Source: Alkalimarinus alittae
GTDB lineage: Bacteria > Pseudomonadota > Gammaproteobacteria > Pseudomonadales > Oleiphilaceae
Reading direction: 5' to 3'
DNA length: 64,000 bases
NCBI RefSeq assembly: GCF_026016465.1
Contig: NZ_CP100390.1
Location: 744,001 to 808,000 of the forward strand
Part shown: positions 52,768-62,248 of the stretch, in pieces
Position numbering within the stretch: position 1 is the stretch's first letter
How the letters are laid out: every line of letters starts with the position of its first letter
Notes under the pieces: generated by a model
Databases searched by the model: none
Told to the model about the DNA's origin: nothing
Seen by the model: only the letters and a program-made list of their open reading frames with translations
Made by a program: the position numbers and the translations under genes

Positions 52768-54426
52768 TTAAGGTGCTATCTTTTTCTTGAGTGACCGAGT
52801 TAACGGCAGCGGTAGTTTGGGTAGAGATTTTAATAACCAAGGCAAGACTTTACGCTTCACGCCGCTTAAAGACTCAGGCACCATTACTTCAATGAGGTGG
52901 GGGCCCGAATGACTCAAGGCGTACTCCAATGCTTTGCTTAATTCTTCACCGGTTGACACTCTTACACCGTGAACGCCCATGCCTTGTGCGATCTGTGAGA
53001 AATTTAGCACTGGGCCTTTCAAGTCGAGCTGAGACTTCGCTTTTTCACCGACATTGTCGACACCGACCCGCTCCAACTCAATATTCAGAACTGAATAAGA
53101 GGCATTGTTAAAAATAATGCTGGTGACATTTAATCCTTCACGCGCCATGGTCCACAATGCTTGGTTGGTATACATCGCTGTGCCGTCGCCAATCAGTGCT
53201 AGTACAGGGCGATCTGGACAGGCAATGGCTGCACCAACAGCATTGGGTAAGCCTTGGCCTATAGCGCCTCCTGTCAGGGTGAGCATGTCGTGACGCGGCG
53301 CGCCTTCGGTCATGACGTTTAACATCAAGCCTGAGGTGATGGCTTCGTCGACAATAATGGCGTCTTCTGGCAAGTAATGCCCTACGGCTTTACAGACTTT
53401 ATCTGCAGTGAGTTTGCCACTCGGGCTATCGGGGCGTTTAGGTTTCTGTAAAGCGGGTGTTGCTTGCGTCGCGCCCAACGCCTCGGCGAGTTTATTGAGG
53501 CTGGCTGTGGTGTCTTGTTCCTCGTTTGCAAGAGTGTGTACGGTACAGCTGTCTGGCACTAGATAACTTTTTTTACCTGGGTAGGCAAAGAAAGAGACGG
53601 GGGCTTTACTGTCGAGCAGTATGAGGTTGTCGATATCTGCCAGTTGGATGCTGGCGAGTTCTGCTAAGTAGGCAATCCGCTCAACCGGTGGTATGCCTGC
53701 ACCCCGTTCAATACGGACAGGGAAGGTTTCAGCAAACATTTTAACGCCGTTGTTAGCCGTTATTTTAGCGGCTGCTAGCAGACTAGGTTCACGCAGGGCG
53801 CGCCCGCCTAATAAAAATGCCGATTTTTTACCTGCACGAATCGCGGCGGCTATTTCTTCGACCACTGCATCATCTGCTACCGGAGCGGGCGGTTTAGGAG
53901 GCAGTGAGCAAGGCTCTGCGCCTTCTCCCCAAGACACATCAGCGGGTAGAATGAGCGTGGCGACTTGGCCTGGTAAACCCCGAGCTACCGTGATGGCATC
54001 AATGGCATCTTTACAGAGTGCTTCGGTGGTTTGTGAGGTGCGAACGAACCCTGGGGACACGTTGCGGGCAATGGTTTCAATATCTGACTGCAATTGGGCG
54101 TCGTATTTCACATGATGAGTGGCATGATCGCCTACGATATTAATAACAGGTACTTTGCCTTTGCGAGCATTATGTAAATTGGCCAAGCCATTGCCTAGGC
54201 CACACCCTAAATGCAGCAACGTGGCGGCGGGCTTATCTGCCATGCGCGCGTAACCATCGGCTGCACCTGTAGCGACCCCTTCAAACAGGGCGAGTACGGC
54301 TTTCATTTTGGGTTCGCTGTCGAGTGCTGCAACGAAATGCATTTCACTGGTGCCTGGGTTAGAGAAGCATACTTCTACGCCAGCGTCGACCAGGGTTTTC
54401 ATAAGAGCTTGAGCCCCATTTAACAT
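52768..54426 (-). CDS. Thiamine diphosphate-dependent enzyme, acetolactate synthase-like
   Basis: A protein of 552 residues of the IlvB/benzoylformate decarboxylase family. The N-terminal ThDP half has FSNPGTSEMHFVAAL and the catalytic Glu in ALFEGVATGAADGYAR (about residue 49). The C-terminal ThDP/Mg motif is GDGTAMYTNQALWT (about 415). The central domain lacks an obvious FAD/quinone site, and no small IlvH subunit is nearby, so it is probably a decarboxylase or carboligase rather than valine synthesis. It is 10 bp after the FAD dehydrogenase gene, suggesting one pathway. Confidence 0.85.
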   Translation of the reverse strand: MLNGAQALMKTLVDAGVEVCFSNPGTSEMHFVAALDSEPKMKAVLALFEGVATGAADGYARMADKPAATLLHLGCGLGNGLANLHNARKGKVPVINIVGDHATHHVKYDAQLQSDIETIARNVSPGFVRTSQTTEALCKDAIDAITVARGLPGQVATLILPADVSWGEGAEPCSLPPKPPAPVADDAVVEEIAAAIRAGKKSAFLLGGRALREPSLLAAAKITANNGVKMFAETFPVRIERGAGIPPVERIAYLAELASIQLADIDNLILLDSKAPVSFFAYPGKKSYLVPDSCTVHTLANEEQDTTASLNKLAEALGATQATPALQKPKRPDSPSGKLTADKVCKAVGHYLPEDAIIVDEAITSGLMLNVMTEGAPRHDMLTLTGGAIGQGLPNAVGAAIACPDRPVLALIGDGTAMYTNQALWTMAREGLNVTSIIFNNASYSVLNIELERVGVDNVGEKAKSQLDLKGPVLNFSQIAQGMGVHGVRVSTGEELSKALEYALSHSGPHLIEVMVPESLSGVKRKVLPWLLKSLPKLPLPLTRSLKKKIAP

Positions 54427-54436
54427 TATAATTCTC

Positions 54437-56068
54437 CTATAAATTCGTCGCTGAAACGCTGTCGCTAATGATTGAACGGGCGGCGCTACGGGCTGTCATA
54501 ATACAGCCTGGTAAGAAAGTCCCTTCTAATGACCGCTTGCCATTTGAGCCACCTCCACCAAAGCCGGCTGCTTCGCCGACACAATATAATCCGGCGATTG
54601 GTTGGTCTTCTCTGTCTAACACTTTGCAATCGAGGTCGGTACATAAACCACCCAAGCTTTTTCGGGTGATCAGTTGCATACGAATAGCGATAAAAGGGCC
54701 GGCTCCTGACTTTTGTAGTGGTGCGGGTTTGCAGGTACGAAGCTTGTCTGGCCCCCATTGTCTGGCATGAAGAATACTGCGAATTTGGTCATCATTTTCC
54801 AGCTGGTTACCCTTGTCAAAATTGGCATCAAACTCGTCGACGGTGGCTTGCAATACCGTTGGGTCAATGTCGAGAGAGCTGGTCAGGGCATTCATTTTAC
54901 CTGACAGTCCTTCTAGGGTGTCATCGACCAAAAAGTCCGCACTTTCACTGGCCATTTGTTTGATCAGGTTTTGATTGCCTAGTAGTAGGTCTTTTACGAA
55001 ACGAATAAATTGTTTATCACGAATTCGCTGGTTGTGCTCTGCACCAGAAATCGCAAATTCTTTGATGGCAATGCGCCAGTTAAGAAGGTGCCATGTCCAA
55101 GGTTTTTCTTGTTCTGCAACTCGTTGGCATAACGCGTGGGTATCAAAACCTGTGACGAGTGGTTTCGGGCCTATGCGTTCTCCTTTATGGTTTAACCAAA
55201 GTGCCGACTTGCATGGAATGGTCGATAATCCATGACCTTCAAAATGAGGGTAAGGGTGAGGAAAACCAGCGGCGTAATTCCACATTTCACCTGCATTAAC
55301 AATACGACCGCCCAGTTTGTTTTCTACTTCATGATGCAGCTTGCCGTCTGCATAGGGGTGAGCACCATTGAGCATGGTGTCGGGTATTGCCCGGTGTTCT
55401 GGCCAGTTAGTGCGGCATTCTTGATGGCTGCCATTAAGGCCGCCGGTCGCCATGACGACCACAGACGCATGAAACTCTATATGCTCATGGGTTTCATCAT
55501 TGATGCCTACTGCGCCGACTACGCGATCGCCTTGTTTAACCAGCTCAGAAATGCGGTGCCGGTGTAACAGCGTAAGTCGATTTTCGCTATTGGCGGCATG
55601 CATCGCGGCAATCATGGTTCGGGTGAGTTCACGAGAGGTACCCCAAACGACGTGGTAGCGAGGTACGCTATTGCCGTCGCCATACAGTCCTCGCTCTACC
55701 CAGTTGACCGCCGGCATAAATTTAATGCCTTCGTGGGTTAGCCAGTCATATACTTCAGTACGAGAGTGTTCAACATAGTACTTTGCCCAGTTGAAGGCGT
55801 GTGTGTCGTGAGTGTCGAGTTCACCAAAGCGAACCCAGTCACGTAGCGCTCGCTTGGGTGAGTCGGGTATTTTCATCGACGCTTGCAGTGGGGTGTCTAC
55901 TAACATCATGCCGCCGAAGGCCCATAGTGCTAGCCCCCCAAGCCGTTCGGGTGTGTCTCGGTCAACTAGCGTAACGGTTTTTCCTGCACGTAACAGCTCT
56001 AGTGCGGTGACGATACCGCTAATGCCGCCGCCTACGACCAATATATCTGTTGTTATTTTTTTAGCCAT
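54437..56068 (-). CDS. FAD-binding dehydrogenase (3-ketosteroid dehydrogenase-like)
   Basis: A flavoprotein of 543 residues. The N-terminal FAD site VVGGGISGIVTALELLRAGKT is followed by RLGGLALWAFGGM. The C-terminal part has GLYCVGEAAGFGGGGSNGKR and LEGTFLPGCIMTAR. This matches the FAD-binding dehydrogenases of the succinate dehydrogenase/KstD superfamily annotated as flavocytochrome-type oxidoreductases. The substrate is unknown. It is transcribed with the ThDP enzyme, probably acting on the same compound. Confidence 0.82.
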   Translation of the reverse strand: MAKKITTDILVVGGGISGIVTALELLRAGKTVTLVDRDTPERLGGLALWAFGGMMLVDTPLQASMKIPDSPKRALRDWVRFGELDTHDTHAFNWAKYYVEHSRTEVYDWLTHEGIKFMPAVNWVERGLYGDGNSVPRYHVVWGTSRELTRTMIAAMHAANSENRLTLLHRHRISELVKQGDRVVGAVGINDETHEHIEFHASVVVMATGGLNGSHQECRTNWPEHRAIPDTMLNGAHPYADGKLHHEVENKLGGRIVNAGEMWNYAAGFPHPYPHFEGHGLSTIPCKSALWLNHKGERIGPKPLVTGFDTHALCQRVAEQEKPWTWHLLNWRIAIKEFAISGAEHNQRIRDKQFIRFVKDLLLGNQNLIKQMASESADFLVDDTLEGLSGKMNALTSSLDIDPTVLQATVDEFDANFDKGNQLENDDQIRSILHARQWGPDKLRTCKPAPLQKSGAGPFIAIRMQLITRKSLGGLCTDLDCKVLDREDQPIAGLYCVGEAAGFGGGGSNGKRSLEGTFLPGCIMTARSAARSIISDSVSATNL

Positions 56069-56275
56069 TAAGACTGCCTTTTCTTATCATTTTTATATTG
56101 GGATAGCATAAACGGTTTTTTTAAAAAAAGAATTGGCCGTAGGGGACGAGTAAATTGACCCTGCGGGACCAACAAGCAAGGTTATACAGTAGCAGTTGAA
56201 TATTATTATTGCTATATGGCTGGTCGGTTGTCTCGAATGGGTTGAAAAGACGCTCGCTACCCAACATAACAAAAG

Positions 56276-56329
56276 GTCAGGCTCGATTGAAAATAGCGCT
56301 TAGTTCACTATAAAACAATCGAGACTGAC
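56276..56329 (-). terminator. Hairpin after the ceramidase gene
   Basis: GTCAG-CTCGATTG (56276-56289) pairs with CAATCGAG-CTGAC (56316-56329), with one mismatch, in the 295 bp between the ceramidase stop and the FAD gene. A weak T-run follows on the minus strand. The remainder of this gap holds no gene. Confidence 0.5.
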
Positions 56330-56363
56330 GCTTTTGGTTTTAACGGTTTTGGTTTATAGACTT

Positions 56364-58451
56364 TTAATTTACCGAGAAGCTCCGGCTAGTCCCCGTATAT
56401 CCCACGATTTTGCCTGACCAAGGTTTCTTTTGATCACCATAATGCCTGATACGGTAAGTGCCAGATGCTGCATCTGCGGGTATGTTCCAGGTTAGTATGG
56501 CGTGAGACGTTCCCCAAAATCCATCAATACGTTTCCACTCGTATAGAGTCTCCCAGTCATTGTCGTTAGCCACGACTACCCACTGACGGCCATTCCAACG
56601 CTGAACTTCCATAAAGGTGCCCTGGGTTCTCAGGTTGTTTTTAGGGTGACCTGACCAAAACTTAACGACTACTGAATCTGATTTCTGGTAGCGTCTATTG
56701 GCATTTTGAACGACATCACCAATGCGTTTAAAAATTGGGGCTTGATCATGAACCACTCCGGTCTGGAAGTTAATGGTCTCACCCGTTAAATCGCGTGGAA
56801 TCGGTTCGATAGTAGGAAAAGGAACGGGTTGAAGGTTAGGTGCAGGCGACTGACCCGGTGGAAGCATATCCGCAGCCAATTGATAGAAAGACTGTTGGTA
56901 CGCGGCCAATGTCCAAGGGCCGAAATGCGTAGAACCGCCTTCATAGTGCTGAAGATCATACTCTTCTTTAGTGGCCACATAACCGCTATAAGCGTTGGAA
57001 AGACCGGCTACTACGGTGTAATCCAACTGCTCAGACAGTACGCTTTCTACTGTGTTCATCAAACGTCTGCCAGACATAATAGTAAACTCAGCTGGCACTG
57101 CCAAAATACCTAGTTGGCCGATTTTATGGAGGGATAAAGGAAGCACCTCTGGCGTCCAAGGGTAGGGGGATGTTTTACCTTGTGCGATCAATACCGCTTT
57201 AGGTGCATGACATTCAAGATCTTCTTGGCTAGGCGCAACAATCATGCTGCCTATAAACTGGTAAAAAGGGTTTGCCTGAGTTGAGCCTTCACTAAATAGA
57301 TCCGGACCTCGGCCATCTTCTGTGCCTGCTGCAAATGATTCACCTAATGCCGCAACGCAGGTTGTTTTTTGGCTGCCATCCGTAAAGTCTCCAGAGATCG
57401 TGGTTGCAGACATGTCTACATAGCGATGGTTAAACTCAATGCTGCCTGTTAACTGTTCCGTCGCGTTATCGTATAACTCAAGCGCTTTGTCATATTGACG
57501 TTCACCAATTATTCGAACATTTTCGAAGCGATTTGATGTAGGGCCACGACCTTCAGCATCTGGGTTGACGTTAGGCGACATATCACCGGCATTGCTTATG
57601 GCAAAAGCAGCGACAAAGTTATTGTTTCCTTGGTAGGTTGAGTGCTTATGCTCTTTTTCAAACAGGTAAGAGGCATGCCCTTTGTTATCGCCACTGAGCA
57701 AGTTTATATCTCCACCCATGGCATTAGGGTGAGTCGCAAACCAGCTGATCATACCGACTTCACTGGCATTACCCTGAAGTATTTTAAGAACCGTCATAGG
57801 TTTTTGAATCGACCCATCATACTGGCTGCGCTCTGCGTTAGGATTGTTATTGTAAGCCTCAATAGAACGGTTATAGCTGGCATTATTCAGATCTCCGCGG
57901 TTAATCAGAATACGGCCAGGCTGTAGGTCGTTATGGGCTTTTTCGATAGAAGCAACAATGCCATCAACCTGTGCGTCATAGGCTTGCTGAATAAACCCCA
58001 TAATGGTGATGTCATAAAGCGCATAGTGCGATTGTCCACCCACCGCTGCGTGCGTATGCGTCGCGCTTAGTATGACATTACGCTCATTGTAGGTATCGCC
58101 GTATTTATCTGTGAGCTTTTGTATAACGCCCTGAAACACAGACTGAAACAGCGCGCCTGCATCAACGCTCACAAACACCACACGTTTATCGGTATTGGGC
58201 TCTGCTATCACATAAGCTCTAGACCATTGCCTAAAGTGAATACCCGCGCTTTTCTGATCTGGGTTAGCATACCCCATCAAACCCACTTCAGCGGCAGGGC
58301 CGGTAACATCGTGAATGCCTCTACCCACTAGATAGTTGTTTTCAACACTCCATGCGTTAAGAGTAGGGCTACAAAGCAGCAAAACGAGCAGTGCTTTTTT
58401 TGCTGTAACGTATAGGTTTTGTCTCAATTTTATTTTTATTCTAAATAACAT
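56364..58451 (-). CDS. Secreted neutral/alkaline ceramidase
   Basis: An enzyme of 695 residues that hydrolyses the amide bond of ceramides. A signal peptide (about 12-33, KKALLVLLLCSPTLNAWS) is followed by the family opening YLVGRGIHDVTGPAAEVGLMG. Zinc-binding His residues lie in ATHTHAAVGG and in WFATHPNAMG, and the nucleophilic Ser in NAGDMSPNVNP (about 285-296), close to the N-x-GD-x-SPN consensus. The C-terminal beta-sandwich (about 560-695) is intact, as in Pseudomonas ceramidase. It lies apart from the preceding operon with its own terminator, and divergent from a 527 bp gap that holds a duplicated regulatory stretch. Confidence 0.92.
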   Translation of the reverse strand: MLFRIKIKLRQNLYVTAKKALLVLLLCSPTLNAWSVENNYLVGRGIHDVTGPAAEVGLMGYANPDQKSAGIHFRQWSRAYVIAEPNTDKRVVFVSVDAGALFQSVFQGVIQKLTDKYGDTYNERNVILSATHTHAAVGGQSHYALYDITIMGFIQQAYDAQVDGIVASIEKAHNDLQPGRILINRGDLNNASYNRSIEAYNNNPNAERSQYDGSIQKPMTVLKILQGNASEVGMISWFATHPNAMGGDINLLSGDNKGHASYLFEKEHKHSTYQGNNNFVAAFAISNAGDMSPNVNPDAEGRGPTSNRFENVRIIGERQYDKALELYDNATEQLTGSIEFNHRYVDMSATTISGDFTDGSQKTTCVAALGESFAAGTEDGRGPDLFSEGSTQANPFYQFIGSMIVAPSQEDLECHAPKAVLIAQGKTSPYPWTPEVLPLSLHKIGQLGILAVPAEFTIMSGRRLMNTVESVLSEQLDYTVVAGLSNAYSGYVATKEEYDLQHYEGGSTHFGPWTLAAYQQSFYQLAADMLPPGQSPAPNLQPVPFPTIEPIPRDLTGETINFQTGVVHDQAPIFKRIGDVVQNANRRYQKSDSVVVKFWSGHPKNNLRTQGTFMEVQRWNGRQWVVVANDNDWETLYEWKRIDGFWGTSHAILTWNIPADAASGTYRIRHYGDQKKPWSGKIVGYTGTSRSFSVN

Positions 58452-58598
58452 AATAAATTCCCTGGTAAGACTTCAAGGAATCCCTTTTGGGTGTGCGTGA
58501 TTTAGACGCTACCGCTACTGCGTAAAGAGACTCATCGGGCTCAATAAACGCATTTTAGTACTACAACAACTCACTTAACGGTTAACCGTAAGCGTACT

Positions 58599-58795
58599 TC
58601 TGTTATCTGAAATGGTTTGGTTAAAAGACAAATTGAAAACGCTATCGGTATTGGATAACGAGTAACGTGACAACTTATCACCTATATAAATAGCTTATAA
58701 ATTTAAACATGACAATATGTCACCTATTTAAATGGCTGTATGAATAATGAACGATGTTAAAAGTGTGACGTATAAGTCATTCGTGGGGGGGAATT
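58599..58795 (+). repeat. Duplicated upstream regulatory region (copy B), no gene
   Basis: Homologous to 28400-28553 but longer. It contains two 28 bp direct repeats (58668-58695 and 58710-58737, 23 of 28 identical, 42 bp apart) with cores TGACAACTTATCA and TGACAATATGTCA, the second an inverted repeat TGACA-N3-TGTCA. A TGAC-N6-GTCA palindrome and a G-rich ribosome-like site (GTGGGGGGGA) follow. No coding frame follows. The rest of the gap 58452-58978 holds nothing recognisable apart from the ssrA terminator. Confidence 0.6.
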
Positions 58796-58940
58796 AGGCT
58801 TAGTGAAAAAGAATTGAGAGGAAACCAGAAAACTTCTCAATCAGATTATATCGAAGTGAGGATGAAGTGAATTACTCAACTTAGTCGAATTGGGGGTGAC
58901 GTGGGGGCGTGGGAATAAATTTAGATGATGCAGAAATGAA

Positions 58941-58973
58941 AAAGCCCTAACAAATTCAATCTGTTAGGGCTTT
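58941..58973 (-). terminator. Terminator of ssrA
   Basis: Perfect 12 bp stem AAAGCCCTAACA (58941-58952) with TGTTAGGGCTTT (58962-58973), and a minus-strand T-run after it, just downstream of the tmRNA 3' end. Confidence 0.85.
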
Positions 58974-58978
58974 AAATT

Positions 58979-59365
58979 TGGTGGAGACGGCGGGGATCGA
59001 ACCCGCGTCCGTCAGCACTCTGCCATCGGCTCTACATGCTTAGTTTCCGTTAATTAGTTTAACCTTCCACAGCCCAACGGGCAGGACGTGGTTGGCGATC
59101 TCAGTAAAATTTAACAAAACGACCCTGAGTGTGTCGTGTTGCGGTCCTGTTCTCAGTGACAGTCAGTAGCGCGATACAGGCACCTTGCTAAAGACCGCTA
59201 GGGTCGAAACCCTAGAAGTGTTCTTTCACTGCTTACGCAGCTAGTTGAGCACCGTAGTTGTCATCATTTGCAACTATTAGTTTACAACTTTGATTTTACG
59301 AGATTGGTTGCCATCTCGGCATGCACCTTTGGTTTTGTTACCAGCGTCGAAGCCATGTCGTCCCC
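58979..59365 (-). ncRNA. ssrA: Transfer-messenger RNA (tmRNA, ssrA)
   Basis: A 387-base RNA that rescues stalled ribosomes together with SmpB. The 5' end is GGGGACGACATGGCTTCGAC (complement of 59346-59365) and the 3' end is a T-arm-like GGTTCGA context closing with CCA (58979-58981). The tag reading frame (59233-59271, minus strand) encodes ANDDNYGAQLAA and stop, a typical gammaproteobacterial proteolysis tag. smpB lies 128 bp upstream on the same strand. Confidence 0.95.
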
Positions 59366-59376
59366 AAGGTTAGTTA

Positions 59377-59406
59377 AGTATATAGGGGCGTTGAGGCAAA
59401 GTACAA
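59377..59406 (-). promoter_or_regulatory. Probable ssrA promoter
   Basis: On the minus strand, -35 TTGTAC (59401-59406) and -10 TATACT (59377-59382) have an 18-base spacer. The overlapping TATATA at 59379 gives 16. The predicted start is a few bases before the mature tmRNA 5' end at 59365. Confidence 0.65.
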
Positions 59407-59493
59407 GGGGCGTGATGAAAATAATGTTAGAGTTTGACATAGGCTTCAGTGAGGTGAAGCCTATTAGAGTTGGCTGTATTTGAGGCGGTGGAA

Positions 59494-59973
59494 TTATAGG
59501 GCTTTTTGCATGGTGCGTTGTTTTTCGCGATTCCAGTCTTTTTCTTTCTCTGAGGCACGTTTGTCGTGTTGTTTCTTACCCGTAACCAGTGCTATTTCAC
59601 ACTTTACTTTGTTGCCGCTCCAGTATAGCGCTAACCCTACACAGCTACGGCCTGTTTGGTCTATTTTGGACGCTATCTTGCTGATTTGTTTTTTATTTAA
59701 GAGCAGCTTGCGTGTTCTGGTCGGCTCAGCAATGACATGGGTAGAGGCGGTGGTTAGTGGTGAAAAATGAGCACCATGCAGCCACGCTTCTCCGTTTTTT
59801 ATCATTACGAAAGCGTCAGTTAGTTGGGCCTTTCCCGCGCGAAGGCTTTTAACTTCCCAGCCGGTGAGTACGAGGCCTGCTTCAAACTTTTCTTCTATGT
59901 GGTAATCGTGGCGAGCTTTTTTGTTTTGCGCGATGGTTCCGCTGCCGAGACTACTCTTTTTCTTTTTAGCCAT
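59494..59973 (-). CDS. smpB: SsrA-binding protein SmpB
   Basis: A protein of 159 residues that binds tmRNA and loads it into the empty ribosomal A site. Signatures are [38 protein letters not shown] and [12 protein letters not shown], then a basic C-terminal tail ([14 protein letters not shown]) that enters the mRNA channel. The length is typical. It lies directly upstream of ssrA on the same strand, but ssrA has its own promoter. Confidence 0.95.
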   Translation of the reverse strand: MAKKKKSSLGSGTIAQNKKARHDYHIEEKFEAGLVLTGWEVKSLRAGKAQLTDAFVMIKNGEAWLHGAHFSPLTTASTHVIAEPTRTRKLLLNKKQISKIASKIDQTGRSCVGLALYWSGNKVKCEIALVTGKKQHDKRASEKEKDWNREKQRTMQKAL

Positions 59974-60216
59974 TATCGTCTTTTATTTAGGAAATACTTA
60001 ATGAAGGAGGGCTATTGTAACGCAACCCCAGTAATAATCATGTGATATTTGTAAAATATCAAGGTTAGGTGACCCCTTTTACTGACTTTAGTGCGAATAA
60101 TCTTATAGAATTACTGCCTCTTTTGCCTCTTGTTACTTTTAAATGGTTGCAGCGCCGATCGTTGACGGGTATGAGGCATTTATACATGATCTCACAAGGA
60201 TGTACAGCGAGGTTGT

Positions 60217-61680
60217 ATGCTAGGTAAACACGAAACTATTCACGGCTCTTGGAATAGCCAGCTAACATTTGTTTTAGCGGCTACAGGCGCTGCTGTTGGG
60301 TTAGCAAATTTATGGAAGTTTCCTTACCTTGCAGGTTTGCATGGTGGTGGATTTATTATCGCTTATGCACTTTGTTTGTTGTTGGTGGGTATCCCGATTG
60401 CAATGGCAGAGGTGGCATTAGGCCGGCAAGGGCGTAAAAGCCCGATTACCAGTATTAATGCGCTGGTGAAAAAGGCCGGGTCGGCACCTGCGTGGAAAAG
60501 CATTGGTGTGTTGTCGGTTATTTCAGGTTTTATGATTCTAACGCTGTACTCTGTTGTTGGCGGTATGGCGCTAGCTTATGTGTTTTCTTCAGCCTTCGGT
60601 GAGTTTGTTGGTGGAGAGCCTGCTCAAGTAGTGGACGTTTTACGCCGATTACAATCGTCACCTAGTTACTTTTCTTCATGGCATACATTGTTTTTACTGT
60701 TGGTGGTTGTGGTGCTAGCGCGCGGGGTTAACCGTGGGTTGGAGCGAGCTGTTAGAATTCTACTGCCATTGATCGCTGTTTTAATGCTGATTCTGCTGTT
60801 ATTTTCTGTTCAGAATGGGGCAATGAAAGAAGGTGTTAACTTTCTATTCTCGATGAGAAAACTCACCCCTCAAGGATGGTTAGATGCTTTGGGGCATGCG
60901 TTTTTCACCTTGGGTGTAGGGGCTGGGGCGATGATGGTATATGGTGCCTATATGCCAAGCCATGCCAAAATTGGTCGGCTGATGCTTATTGTTGCGGTTT
61001 TAGATTTAGTCGTAGCTGTTGCGGCTGGTTTGGTGATATTCCCTATCTTGTTTGTCAGTTCTTTAGAGCCTGTTGCAGGTTTTGGTCTGGTTTTTCATTC
61101 GATGCCGTTAGCCTATAGCACTATTGAGGGTGGGCAGTTTATGAGTGTGATGTTTTTTGTGTTGGTCACCTTTTCGGCGTGGAGTTCAGCGATTGCGGTT
61201 ATGGAGCCTGCAGTGGCCTGGTGTGTTGAAAAATTCAATGTAAATCGTCGGTTTGCGACTTTGTTAGTGGCGGTGAGTGCATGGGGAGTGGGGGTTGCTG
61301 CTATTTTGTCGTTTAGTAGTTGGCAGGGCGTTCAATTTTCTGGCATTGGTATTTTTAATGGTCTCGATATTGCCACGTCTCGGCTGCTGCTGCCATTAGG
61401 TGGTTTGTTAATCTCGCTTTATGTAGGGTGGGTGTTGCAAAAAGAGTTTATTGGTCCTCAATTCGAAAATTATCAACCTTGGTTTTTTAGTCTTTGGCGT
61501 TTAATTTTAAGGTGGTTTGCGCCGGTTGCGATTGTTACTATTTTTGTGTCTAACTTGTTTGAGCTTGGCGAAGACCTTTGTGAAAAAGGAAGTGATAGCT
61601 TGCTTTGTTCTACGTTAGATGTGCCTTCCGAGCCGCTTAAAGTGAATGACGGTGAACTGAGTTCCGATAGCACCGGATAG
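60217..61680 (+). CDS. Sodium-dependent neurotransmitter-symporter (NSS/SNF) family transporter
   Basis: An inner-membrane protein of 487 residues with 11-12 predicted spans. The N-terminus WNSQLTFVLAATGAAVGLAN followed by LWKFPYL is the unwound TM1 signature of LeuT-like transporters, and GVGAGAMMVYGAYMP belongs to TM6. It should import an amino acid or amine with sodium; the substrate is not readable by eye. It stands between smpB (divergent) and ratA. Confidence 0.88.
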   Translation: MLGKHETIHGSWNSQLTFVLAATGAAVGLANLWKFPYLAGLHGGGFIIAYALCLLLVGIPIAMAEVALGRQGRKSPITSINALVKKAGSAPAWKSIGVLSVISGFMILTLYSVVGGMALAYVFSSAFGEFVGGEPAQVVDVLRRLQSSPSYFSSWHTLFLLLVVVVLARGVNRGLERAVRILLPLIAVLMLILLLFSVQNGAMKEGVNFLFSMRKLTPQGWLDALGHAFFTLGVGAGAMMVYGAYMPSHAKIGRLMLIVAVLDLVVAVAAGLVIFPILFVSSLEPVAGFGLVFHSMPLAYSTIEGGQFMSVMFFVLVTFSAWSSAIAVMEPAVAWCVEKFNVNRRFATLLVAVSAWGVGVAAILSFSSWQGVQFSGIGIFNGLDIATSRLLLPLGGLLISLYVGWVLQKEFIGPQFENYQPWFFSLWRLILRWFAPVAIVTIFVSNLFELGEDLCEKGSDSLLCSTLDVPSEPLKVNDGELSSDSTG

Positions 61681-61810
61681 TCGGCAGATTGTTTAGATGA
61701 GATATTGGCAGAAAATAGTTAGAATAGCGTGTAACAAAATGCAGATTAGATAAAGTGCTTTAAACAGTCTCTTTTCTGACTTATTAATGGTTTATGGTGT
61801 TGGTTAATAA

Positions 61811-62248
61811 ATGGCTCATAGTATTGATCGAAGTGCGCTTGTGTTTCACTCTTCAGAGCGCATGTACAGTATCGTGAATGATATTGCGTCTTACCCTAAC
61901 TTTCTTCCCTGGTGTTCGGATGCGAGGGTGGTTTCTTATGATGAGCAGCAAATGATTGCGACATTGGGCGTGGCGAAAGGCTCTATGAGGCAGCAGTTTA
62001 CGACGCGTAACTGTTTTATAGCGCATAATGAAATTAAAATGGAGTTAGTCGAGGGGCCCTTCCGTTATCTTTCTGGGGTCTGGCAGTTTAAGTCTCTTGA
62101 GACGACAGCTTGCAAAGTAATGTTAAAGCTAGATTTTGATTTCGATAGCCAGTTGGCAAAGATGGCGTTGGCTTCGATATTTAATCAGGCTGCGAATACG
62201 ATGGTCGATGCATTTTGTAAGCGAGCGAATGAGGTTTATGGAAACTAA
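61811..62248 (+). CDS. ratA: RatA family START/COQ10-like protein
   Basis: A protein of 145 residues with the START-like lipid-binding fold of the COQ10/RatA family: DRSALVFHSSERMYSIVNDI, SYPNFLPWCSDARV and FRYLSGVWQFKSL. E. coli RatA was reported as a toxin that blocks 70S ribosome assembly, while COQ10 relatives bind ubiquinone. It precedes rnfH with an 11 bp overlap and lies near smpB, the conserved gammaproteobacterial order. Confidence 0.88.
   Translation: MAHSIDRSALVFHSSERMYSIVNDIASYPNFLPWCSDARVVSYDEQQMIATLGVAKGSMRQQFTTRNCFIAHNEIKMELVEGPFRYLSGVWQFKSLETTACKVMLKLDFDFDSQLAKMALASIFNQAANTMVDAFCKRANEVYGN

Noticed and set aside
58979-59365. tRNA gene
   Set aside because: The GGTTCGA-like arm and CCA belong to tmRNA, whose tag frame and 5' end are fully visible.
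58400-59400. Integrated prophage or island at ssrA
   Set aside because: No integrase, no duplicated ssrA 3' end and no phage gene next to it.
62136-62237. N-terminal extension of RnfH
   Set aside because: It reads inside ratA in another frame and has no family similarity.
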